NCBI GenBank assembly: GCA_934446285.1
Contig: CAKSEI010000029.1
Coordinates: 1-12,291, forward strand
Length of the DNA: 12,291 nt
Direction: 5' to 3'
From: an uncultured Eubacteriales bacterium
Lineage (GTDB): Bacteria; Bacillota; Clostridia; Oscillospirales; CAG-272
The notes under the pieces were generated by a model. It searched no databases. It was not told the DNA's origin and saw only the letters and a list, made by a program, of their open reading frames with translations. A program made the translations under genes and the position numbers. Positions 5,894 to 12,291 of the stretch are shown in pieces (positions within the stretch are counted from its first letter, which is position 1; each line of letters starts with the position of its first letter).

Positions 5894-8800
5894 ATGAAAA
5901 TATCTAATCGATGCAGATTGTTCTGTCTGTTGCTTATGCTGGGAGTACTTTGCGGTTTAATCCCGGCTTTTGAAAGCACGGTCTCCGCCGCGGGCAGCGG
6001 CACCACGGAAAGTGACCCGAAAGTCGTTACAACATATGAGGAGTTCCGCTCTGCCCTGAGCTCCGGCACGTCATATGTGAAGCTCGGCGCCAACATTAAC
6101 ACCAAGGGACTCAACGACGGCGCGGGATATACCGAATCCATTCGGCAGACCGGAAAGGTTCAATTGGATCTTGACGGCTATTCCGTGACCTTTTTCAGCA
6201 GAACCTATCCGCTCCCGGCTGCCATCCGCGTGAATGGCGACCTGTCGGTCAAGGACAGCCGCGGCGGCGGCAAGCTCTACATCGACGCCAATCCCAATAC
6301 GGACAGCAGCAAGCAGGTGCTGATCCACGCCGAGACCGGAAGCTTTACGCTCAACAGCGGGCGGATCGGCGTCGATAACGGTCTTGCCCAAAACAGCATT
6401 GTCGTCGTCGAGGGCAAGGGCGACGCGAAGGTCGTCTTCAACGGCGGCAAGGTCGACGCCATCTCCCCGAAGGTCGGCATCTCCTATGTCTATTCCGCCC
6501 TGCTGTCGTCCGACTGCAAGGCCGAATTCAACGGCGGCGAATTTGAGGGCTTGGTCGGCTTTGCCTACGCCACCCGCTCCGACGGCAAATCCAAGCCGAA
6601 AGCCGTGATCAACGGCGGTAAGTTCAAGGGCGGTATCGTCGTTAAAAAGGGCAGCGAGACCATCACGGAGGGGCGGTCTTTCCCCATCAGCATCCGCGGC
6701 GGCAGCTTCGGCCGCGGCCTCTTCACGGAGAATTTCGTGCTCAGCAGCAGCGAGCAGACCCTGGAAAACTTTGCCTTTGCCGCAATGTTCCCGGAGAGAA
6801 CCGCTCTGCTTCGCCCTGATGAGCTTCCCCGCCTTATCTACCGTCAGAAGGACATTAAGAGCGAATATATGACCACCTCCGTCTCAAAGGAGTACCTCAT
6901 CGCCCTGTCGACCAAGAATCTCGACGACTATAAGCGCGTCGCCTTCTCGTCCTACAGCGGCACGGCATATACCGACGTCTGCAGCAACGCCTTCGGTCTG
7001 ATCAAGGTGGAGGTCAACGGTGCGCCCGCCTATGTTCCGCACCAGATGGACGTGACGGGCGGCTACAACGGCGCTCCGCTGTACGCGCTCAATCAGATCA
7101 AGGTCTACTGGCCCCCCCTGCCGCAGGCGATGAGGGACGCAGGCTACAGACAGAAGATCAAGTACACGCTCAACGGTACGGATTATCGCATCACCTCCAG
7201 CAGCTACAATAACAATCTCTTGTTTCAGATTATCCCTGTGAATAGCTATAGCTACCAGACGGAGGTGCAGAAGCTGGCGATCACCGTTGAGCTTTATAAG
7301 GACGGCGAGCCGCTGATACTGAGCGGCGCCTCAAATGCGTTTCTGATGCGCTACCGGATGATGTCGGAGACCGATGTTGCCATTCCCGAGGTTACGCTGA
7401 CGGTGGCGGACGGCGACCTGATCGCCGCGTCCGCCGCGACCGACAGCCCGATTACCGTCTCCGAGGACGAAAGCTGCACCGTTAACAAACAGGTAAACTG
7501 GGCGGACAACGGAGATGTGCGCAACAAGACCGTGGTCCTGAAGGCAAAGAAGGGCTTCTACCTGACAAATGAAACGAAATTCAACGTCGTCGGCGCGAAC
7601 AGCATCACGGCGAAGTGGCTCTACAGCACGGACGGCGGTCAGACCTGCGTCGTCGGCGTGGAGGCGAAGGAGTGCGAGCTGATCACCGAGGCAAAGGGCA
7701 TCGTGCGCGGTCTGGTCTATTATAACCATGTCAATGACATCTATGTAGAGTCGTATGAGCCGAGCAAATACACCATCACCGTCAAGAAGGTCGGAGAATA
7801 TATCAGCTCCTCCGGCTCTGTCATCTATGACAGCTTCCTGAGGTCGGATGAGCTGCTCGACGAGACCGGCGCCCCCTATTATCTCTACTGCACAGTCGAG
7901 GCAAAGCCCGGCTATGTGTTCCGCAGCGGCACCGGAAAGCTGAAATACGCCAATGAGGAGTGGAAGCCCGGAAAATGGGCGGATGCCATTTGGGACGACG
8001 ATTGGAACGACATGGATAACATCAGCGCCGGCGCGTGCTATAAGCTGCATGACGAAACAGACACCAATCTGGGCGGCCTTTGGCTGAACCGGCTCGAACT
8101 GACCAGCCTGAATCTGTCCGTGAAGGCACCTGTCGCAGGCGAAAGCCCCGCACCGGGCAGCGACTACTGCAAGATCGACGGGCTGCCGCCGTATATGAAG
8201 CTCGAGCGTGTCGAATGGCTGAAATGTTATGACGACTGGACCTACTATTCCGATAAGCCATTTACGTTCCGGGCAGGAAAAACATTGGGCGGCGAGAGCC
8301 GCGAATATCAGTGCTTTATCTATGTCTCCTATGACCTCAGCGGCGTCGGAGTTGCAAAGGGCGCCAAGTTCTACCTCAACGACACGCCGTGTAAGCTGGA
8401 CTGGAAGGGAAAGTTCTTCTGGTCCGAGACCATGACCGTTCAGACGGAAACTCCGACTAATCCGTTCGTCGATGTCCCGAAGAGCGCGTACTATTATAAT
8501 CCGGTGCTGTGGGCAGTGGAAAACGGCATTACGAACGGCGTGGACGCAACGCACTTTAAGCCGGACGGCACCTGTACGCGTGCACATGCAGTGACCTTCC
8601 TGTGGCGAGCCGCGGGACAGCCCGAGCCGAAGACGTCGAATATGCCGTTTAATGACGTGAAGGCAGGAAGCTACTACGAAAAGGCAGTGCTTTGGGCGGT
8701 TGAAAAAGGGATTACGAACGGCACGAGTGCCGCAACCTTCAGCCCGGATGACACCTGCACCCGTGCGCAGATAGTTACCTTCCTTTGGCGCAGTCAAAAC

Positions 8801-8983
8801 AAGCCTGCCGCCGGTACGGCTAACCCGTTCTCGGATGTTGCAAGCAGTGCCTATTATGCCGATGCGGTGCTGTGGGCTGTCAAGAATGGCGTTACTAACG
8901 GTACGAGTGCTTCTACATTCAGTCCTAACGATTACTGCACTCGTGGGCATATAGTTACATTCCTGTATCGTGCTTTAGCTTAA
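5894..8983 (+). CDS. Secreted S-layer-homology protein with beta-helix-like repeats
   Basis: This 1029-residue surface protein starts with a signal peptide (basic start, hydrophobic LFCLLLMLGVLCGLIP, likely cleaved near STVSAA, about residue 32). Residues about 40-300 contain turns of NGG/RGG type at N154, N183, N213, N240 and R268, about 28 residues apart, resembling a right-handed beta-helix. The middle (about 300-850) is beta-rich with no domain I can name. Three SLH domains follow at about 856, 917 and 977 to the end, each with FxDV, YYxxAVLWAVxxGITNG and CTRAxxVTFLWR; they anchor proteins to pyruvylated cell-wall polymer. The third has TRGH instead of TRAx. The ATG has AAAGGAGA at 5879-5886. 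The bulk of the gene is far richer in GC than its first 30 codons, its last SLH domain and its neighbours. The lipoprotein gene follows after 20 nt. Confidence 0.92.
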   Translation: MKISNRCRLFCLLLMLGVLCGLIPAFESTVSAAGSGTTESDPKVVTTYEEFRSALSSGTSYVKLGANINTKGLNDGAGYTESIRQTGKVQLDLDGYSVTFFSRTYPLPAAIRVNGDLSVKDSRGGGKLYIDANPNTDSSKQVLIHAETGSFTLNSGRIGVDNGLAQNSIVVVEGKGDAKVVFNGGKVDAISPKVGISYVYSALLSSDCKAEFNGGEFEGLVGFAYATRSDGKSKPKAVINGGKFKGGIVVKKGSETITEGRSFPISIRGGSFGRGLFTENFVLSSSEQTLENFAFAAMFPERTALLRPDELPRLIYRQKDIKSEYMTTSVSKEYLIALSTKNLDDYKRVAFSSYSGTAYTDVCSNAFGLIKVEVNGAPAYVPHQMDVTGGYNGAPLYALNQIKVYWPPLPQAMRDAGYRQKIKYTLNGTDYRITSSSYNNNLLFQIIPVNSYSYQTEVQKLAITVELYKDGEPLILSGASNAFLMRYRMMSETDVAIPEVTLTVADGDLIAASAATDSPITVSEDESCTVNKQVNWADNGDVRNKTVVLKAKKGFYLTNETKFNVVGANSITAKWLYSTDGGQTCVVGVEAKECELITEAKGIVRGLVYYNHVNDIYVESYEPSKYTITVKKVGEYISSSGSVIYDSFLRSDELLDETGAPYYLYCTVEAKPGYVFRSGTGKLKYANEEWKPGKWADAIWDDDWNDMDNISAGACYKLHDETDTNLGGLWLNRLELTSLNLSVKAPVAGESPAPGSDYCKIDGLPPYMKLERVEWLKCYDDWTYYSDKPFTFRAGKTLGGESREYQCFIYVSYDLSGVGVAKGAKFYLNDTPCKLDWKGKFFWSETMTVQTETPTNPFVDVPKSAYYYNPVLWAVENGITNGVDATHFKPDGTCTRAHAVTFLWRAAGQPEPKTSNMPFNDVKAGSYYEKAVLWAVEKGITNGTSAATFSPDDTCTRAQIVTFLWRSQNKPAAGTANPFSDVASSAYYADAVLWAVKNGVTNGTSASTFSPNDYCTRGHIVTFLYRALA

Positions 8984-9003
8984 TGTTCGGGGAGAAGTGA
9001 ACT

Positions 9004-9891
9004 ATGAAAAGAGTCCTTTTGTTGTTAAGTATTCTGCTTCTGTTCACAGCTTTTTTGGTCGGCTGCGAGTGTTTTTCCAAACATTATTACACATATCAGA
9101 GTTTCGGTGTTTATAAAGAGACAGAAAACTCTACTGATAAAGACACTGTCAAACCGGAAGATACGGCCTTTAGCAATTTAAAGGAAATGATTAGTCAGAG
9201 TGGGAATGTAGTCGGAATTGCATTTATCGGCTATGTAGACAGCGATAGCTCCGAGGTCGATCTGCGCACCTGTTTTGCAAGCAGCAAAACCGGAATGGTT
9301 TATCCCGACTTAGCAGATGCAGCGCTTTACATGGCTGAGGGGCAGGAGCTATATGCAATTGTTCCGACGAATAGCAGAGGGAGCATAAAGGTGTACCCGT
9401 CCACGATGACTGAAGAAGGCAATTATGCGGATGATAAGAGTAATCCGCTCTGTATAGGGAAACCCGGCGAGGTTCTCTTGTTGCGATGCAACCTCAGCGA
9501 AATATATTCCAATGTGTTGATTACCGTTAACGACGGCGGAGGAGCCTTGGATTTCCGCCCGTCGCTTTCCATGGAAAACGGTCATTTCCGAGAAACTACG
9601 GGAGTGTATGATTTTTCCGTATACGAGGAACTGCCCGACGAGCGTTCGGTTGAAATTGCAATGGAGCTGCTTCGTGAGACAGACGAGGTTAAGTATGCTA
9701 TGGAGCGAGGTAGGAAGCTGATGTTTACCGGTGATATGCAGTTAATATACGGTCGTCCATGCCTGCTCATAGCACTCGGAACCGATCATGACGAGCAGTT
9801 TGTCAGGGAGCAGCTGTACGGAGTTTGCGACAATCTTATCTATGCCTATGATGCTGTGGGCGAAACATGGGCGGTTCTCGGTGTCCGATAA
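9004..9891 (+). CDS. Predicted lipoprotein of unknown function
   Basis: This 295-residue protein begins with a lipoprotein signal peptide: MKR, a Leu-rich core, and the lipobox L18-V19-G20-C21. It should be exported and lipid-anchored to the outer face of the membrane at C21. The segment after the anchor is Ser/Thr/charged (about 35-60), typical of a flexible tether. I do not recognise the remaining domain. Its C-terminal part (RPCLLIALGTDHDEQFVREQ, then YGVCDNLIYAYDAVGETW) looks compact and conserved-like, and C259 and C276 could pair. The ATG has GGGGAG at 8989-8994. The gene sits 20 nt after the SLH gene and 19 nt before the small membrane protein, so it is very likely co-transcribed, and AT content returns to the local background here. 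Confidence 0.85.
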   Translation: MKRVLLLLSILLLFTAFLVGCECFSKHYYTYQSFGVYKETENSTDKDTVKPEDTAFSNLKEMISQSGNVVGIAFIGYVDSDSSEVDLRTCFASSKTGMVYPDLADAALYMAEGQELYAIVPTNSRGSIKVYPSTMTEEGNYADDKSNPLCIGKPGEVLLLRCNLSEIYSNVLITVNDGGGALDFRPSLSMENGHFRETTGVYDFSVYEELPDERSVEIAMELLRETDEVKYAMERGRKLMFTGDMQLIYGRPCLLIALGTDHDEQFVREQLYGVCDNLIYAYDAVGETWAVLGVR

Positions 9892-9910
9892 GACAAAAGG
9901 AGGACAGAAA

Positions 9911-10189
9911 ATGCGCAAGTCAAAACAGGGCGGCAGTTTTCTTCCCTGCCTATTTATCAATGCGCTTATGAATATCGAAGGATTGCTGCCTGCCGGTATT
10001 TTATTGATTTTGCGTTTTTGGCTGAAAATATCGGTGTGGTGGTCAGTCGGTGCATTTATCGCGTGGATTTTATATCTGATTATTTGTATGGTCTTTATCG
10101 GCTGGGCAGGCAGATGCGGCTCGGCACACGATTTACCGAAAGAAAACAAAAATCCGTTTTCCGCAGGAAGTACGGAAAATAAACGGTGA
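9911..10189 (+). CDS. Small two-TM membrane protein
   Basis: This 92-residue protein has two hydrophobic segments, about 10-37 (FLPCLFINALMNIEGLLPAG onward) and about 42-65 (VWWSVGAFIAWILYLIICMV onward). A Lys-containing hydrophilic tail ends in ENKR. The frame is open further upstream, but the ATG at 9911 is chosen because AGGAGG lies at 9898-9903 with ideal spacing. An earlier start would overlap the lipoprotein gene by about 100 nt. I recognise no family. Its position between a lipoprotein and an SPFH protein suggests a membrane partner for one of them (inference). Confidence 0.78.
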   Translation: MRKSKQGGSFLPCLFINALMNIEGLLPAGILLILRFWLKISVWWSVGAFIAWILYLIICMVFIGWAGRCGSAHDLPKENKNPFSAGSTENKR

Positions 10190-10252
10190 TCTGCCGGCGT
10201 CGGTCGAAAAATATATAGAGATCATTTTTACAAAGGGAAAGGAACAATTATT

Positions 10253-11668
10253 ATGGGACTTATTAAAGCGGGTATCGGCGCGTTGGGAAGTACTCTTGCC
10301 GATCAATGGAAGGAATTCTTTTACTGTGAGTCTATGCCTAAGGAGGTACTCGTCACTAAAGGTCAAAAACGGATTAGCGGGCGGTCATCCAATACAAAGG
10401 GCAATGATAATATCATCTCTAACGGCTCCGGTATAGCCGTTGCCGACGGTCAGTGTATGATTATCGTAGAGCAGGGAAAGGTAGTAGAGGTTTGCGCCGA
10501 GCCGGGCGAATTTACATATGATACATCAACTGAACCCTCCGTTTTTTCGGGAAGTTTAGGCGACAGCATAAAGCAAACCTTTAAGTCTATCGGTAAACGC
10601 TTCACCTACGGCGGAGACACAGGGAAGGATCAGCGTGTTTACTATTTCAACACCAAGGAACTTATTGATAATAAATTCGGAACTCCGAATCCCATTCCGT
10701 TCCGAGTGGTTGATTCTAAAATCGGTCTGGATTTAGATGTATCTGTGCGCTGCTCCGGAGTTTATTCGTATAAGATTGCAGATCCTCTTCTGTTTTACAC
10801 CAATGTCTGCGGTAATGTTGAGCATGAGTATGCCCGTGAAGAACTTGACAGTCAGCTGAAAACCGAATTTGTCAGTGCCTTGCAGCCGGCATTCGGACGG
10901 CTTTCCGATTTGGAGCTTCGCCCCAATCAAATCGTAACGCACAATACCGACCTTGAAAACGCCATGAACACTGCTCTTTCGGAAAAATGGGGAGAGCTGC
11001 GCGGATTAAAGGTTGTCAGTATCGCTCTGGGTTCGGTGACGCTGCCTGACGAAGATGCGGAAATGATCAAGCAGGCGCAGCGCATGGCTATTATGCGAGA
11101 CCCGACCATGGCGGCGGCAACTCTTGTCGGTGCGCAGGCAGACGCAATGAAAGCTGCAGCCTCAAACGAAGCAGGTGCTATGACCGGTTTTATGGGTATG
11201 GGCATGGCTATGAATGCAGGCGGTGGAATGAATGCACAAAATTTGTTTGCAATGGGACAGCAGCAACAGCAGCAGGCGCAGCCCGGTGCTCCGGCGACAG
11301 CTCATGCAGCGGACAGTTGGAAATGTGCCTGCGGAGCAACCGTCACGGGTAAGTTCTGCCCGGAGTGCGGTGCCAAAAAGCCGGAATCCGTGCAGGCGGG
11401 CGCATGGAAATGCAAGTGCGGCGCTACGGCTACCGGAAATTTCTGTCCCGAATGCGGCTCTGAAAAGCCGACTGACGCGGATGGCTGGACTTGTTCGTGC
11501 GGTGCTTTGAATAAGGGAAAATTCTGCCGGAGATGCGGCGCTAAAAAGCCCGAGGGCGCGCCACTCTACCGTTGCGATAAATGCGGCTGGGAGCCGGAGG
11601 ATCCGACTAATCCTCCGAAGTTCTGTCCCGAATGCGGAGATGTATTCGACGATAACGATAAAAAATAA
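10253..11668 (+). CDS. SPFH/Band-7 protein with four C-terminal zinc ribbons (YdjI-like)
   Basis: This 471-residue protein has an N-terminal SPFH/Band-7 region (about 20-290) of the type once called virion core protein, as in Bacillus subtilis YdjI. Similar blocks include GSGIAVADGQCMIIVEQGKV, PNPIPFRVVDS and a late helix that includes LPDEDAEMIKQAQRMAI. A Met/Gly/Gln-rich linker follows (305-355, with six Gln at 336-341). Then come four zinc ribbons: C358/C360/C369/C372, C387/C389/C398/C401, C414/C416/C425/C428 and C441/C444/C458/C461. The first three are near-copies (CxCGA...GxFCxxCG), and the last is CxxC...CxxC. There is no clear membrane segment, so membrane association is probably peripheral or through partners. 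YdjI in B. subtilis is linked to PspA and the membrane-stress response (family knowledge). The ATG has AAAGGAA at 10238-10244. The 63-nt upstream gap shows no terminator. Confidence 0.9.
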   Translation: MGLIKAGIGALGSTLADQWKEFFYCESMPKEVLVTKGQKRISGRSSNTKGNDNIISNGSGIAVADGQCMIIVEQGKVVEVCAEPGEFTYDTSTEPSVFSGSLGDSIKQTFKSIGKRFTYGGDTGKDQRVYYFNTKELIDNKFGTPNPIPFRVVDSKIGLDLDVSVRCSGVYSYKIADPLLFYTNVCGNVEHEYAREELDSQLKTEFVSALQPAFGRLSDLELRPNQIVTHNTDLENAMNTALSEKWGELRGLKVVSIALGSVTLPDEDAEMIKQAQRMAIMRDPTMAAATLVGAQADAMKAAASNEAGAMTGFMGMGMAMNAGGGMNAQNLFAMGQQQQQQAQPGAPATAHAADSWKCACGATVTGKFCPECGAKKPESVQAGAWKCKCGATATGNFCPECGSEKPTDADGWTCSCGALNKGKFCRRCGAKKPEGAPLYRCDKCGWEPEDPTNPPKFCPECGDVFDDNDKK

Positions 11669-11717
11669 AGCTGCCGCGCAGAGGGAAGAGTATTAACGGA
11701 AGCGTTATTTCGGTTAG

Positions 11718-11751
11718 GCGTGAACGGCTTAACACGATAAGCCGTTCATGC
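11718..11751 (+). terminator. Strong hairpin after the SPFH gene, probable terminator
   Basis: GCGTGAACGGCTTA (11718-11731) pairs with TAAGCCGTTCATGC (11738-11751) over 14 bp with one G-U, around the 6-nt loop ACACGA. A TTTTT run comes only about 11 nt later, so it is not a textbook terminator, but it lies 50 bp past the last gene of the operon. It could instead stabilise the mRNA 3' end or be a two-strand element. Confidence 0.5.
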
Positions 11752-11866
11752 TGCCGTAAGGTTTTTGCGCAGCAGGATAAGCTTTCCTGTCGGCGAAACG
11801 GCAAAAAATTTTCGTATGATTTGTTAAGTATCGGTTTTATATTTGCTTGCAAAAGAAGATCTTGTT

Positions 11867-12291
11867 ATGAGTAAAAGAAAAGAAGAAAAAGACATTAGAA
11901 TGACCATATTTATCATGGTCGTCGGTATCGGCTTGATGGTTGCGGGTGTATTCGGAATTGTTACAAGCAGAATGAACAGCAGGGAATATAAAAACTCAAC
12001 CGATATACAGAAAATTCCCGCCGTTATTGTTGACCTTTCAACCCACAACAGTAAGGATGATTCCGGCAGCGTGAAGTATACAACATATAAATTTAAAGTT
12101 TCATATGTTATTGACGGAAAAACCTATAAGGGAAGGTATGAAGAACGTGTCTGGACAAGCAGCAACTCAAGAAAATATACCTATGATAAATTGAGAAAAG
12201 GCGACACGGTGGAAGTCGAGGTTTATAAAACCTCAAAAGGCGATTACAAGCTTTCTCCTGAGGGAAATCCCGTTGATTTTCTGCTCTATTG
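11867..12291 (+). CDS. DUF3592-like membrane protein (3' truncated by window end)
   Basis: An open frame of 141 codons runs off the window edge. After a charged start (MSKRKEEKDIR), one hydrophobic segment spans about 12-33 (MTIFIMVVGIGLMVAGVFGI). Then comes a beta-rich domain with the pattern IPAVIVDLSTHNS, YTTYKFKVSYVIDGKTYKG and LRKGDTVEVEVYKTSKGDYK. This short-strand layout, with an input value promoted through a Tyr/Gly-rich strand, is typical of DUF3592 proteins, which have one or two membrane segments and no settled function. The ATG is the first after an in-frame stop at 11845-11847's upstream neighbour (TAA at 11825-11827). The ribosome site is weak (AAAGAAG, 11852-11858). It follows the hairpin at 11718-11751 and may be a separate transcription unit. 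Confidence 0.75.
   Translation, partial: MSKRKEEKDIRMTIFIMVVGIGLMVAGVFGIVTSRMNSREYKNSTDIQKIPAVIVDLSTHNSKDDSGSVKYTTYKFKVSYVIDGKTYKGRYEERVWTSSNSRKYTYDKLRKGDTVEVEVYKTSKGDYKLSPEGNPVDFLLY

Noticed and set aside
7331..8950. 539-codon open frame on the minus strand inside the SLH gene
   Set aside because: It is a shadow caused by high GC at third positions of the SLH gene. The + strand has clear SLH motifs, a signal peptide and a ribosome site; the minus product has no recognisable motif.
9788..9910. Longer N-terminus (133 residues) for the small membrane protein
   Set aside because: It would overlap the lipoprotein gene by about 100 nt. AGGAGG at 9898-9903 clearly supports the ATG at 9911.

Overview
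The window looks like chromosomal DNA from an anaerobic, Gram-positive-type clostridium, most likely the Oscillospiraceae/Ruminococcaceae side of Clostridia. The reasons are a HydE [FeFe]-hydrogenase maturase, strong AGGAGG-type ribosome sites with some GTG starts, a three-SLH-domain surface protein, a lipobox lipoprotein, and a 7TM-sensor/kinase/NarL-regulator triad of a clostridial kind. Every gene I can support is on the + strand. No tRNA, rRNA, CRISPR array or insertion sequence was seen.

Layout. (1) 1-1126: the tail of an unidentified gene, then hydE. (2) 1127-1721: a mostly non-coding stretch with a perfect 16-bp palindrome and a small, possibly decaying XRE-type regulator. (3) 1722-4947: a tight three-gene operon with 4- and 3-nt gaps. 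It encodes a 7TM sensor that has kinase-like architecture but no catalytic motifs, a soluble PAS-containing histidine kinase, and a LuxR/NarL-type response regulator. A clear intrinsic terminator (4992-5032) ends it. (4) 5040-5578: a control region with two inverted repeats and an extended -10 promoter, then a stand-alone receiver-like protein with Glu where the phospho-accepting Asp is expected. (5) 5579-5893: a 315-bp gap without a gene. (6) 5894-11668: a probable four-gene operon encoding a 1029-residue secreted beta-helix-like/SLH protein, a lipoprotein, a 92-residue two-TM protein and an SPFH/Band-7 protein with four zinc ribbons. (7) 11669-11866: a strong hairpin. (8) 11867 to the end: a truncated DUF3592-like membrane protein.

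How the genes may work together (inference). The 7TM protein would sense an envelope or extracellular cue and pass it to the soluble kinase and NarL regulator. A 20-bp dyad lies where such a regulator would bind as an activator of the pseudo-receiver promoter (centre about -43). The downstream genes act at the cell surface or membrane (SLH protein, lipoprotein, small membrane protein, SPFH scaffold), so the region could be an envelope-remodelling or envelope-stress module with its own signalling. The central part of the SLH gene is much richer in GC than its own ends and its neighbours, which points to a mosaic or imported coding segment.
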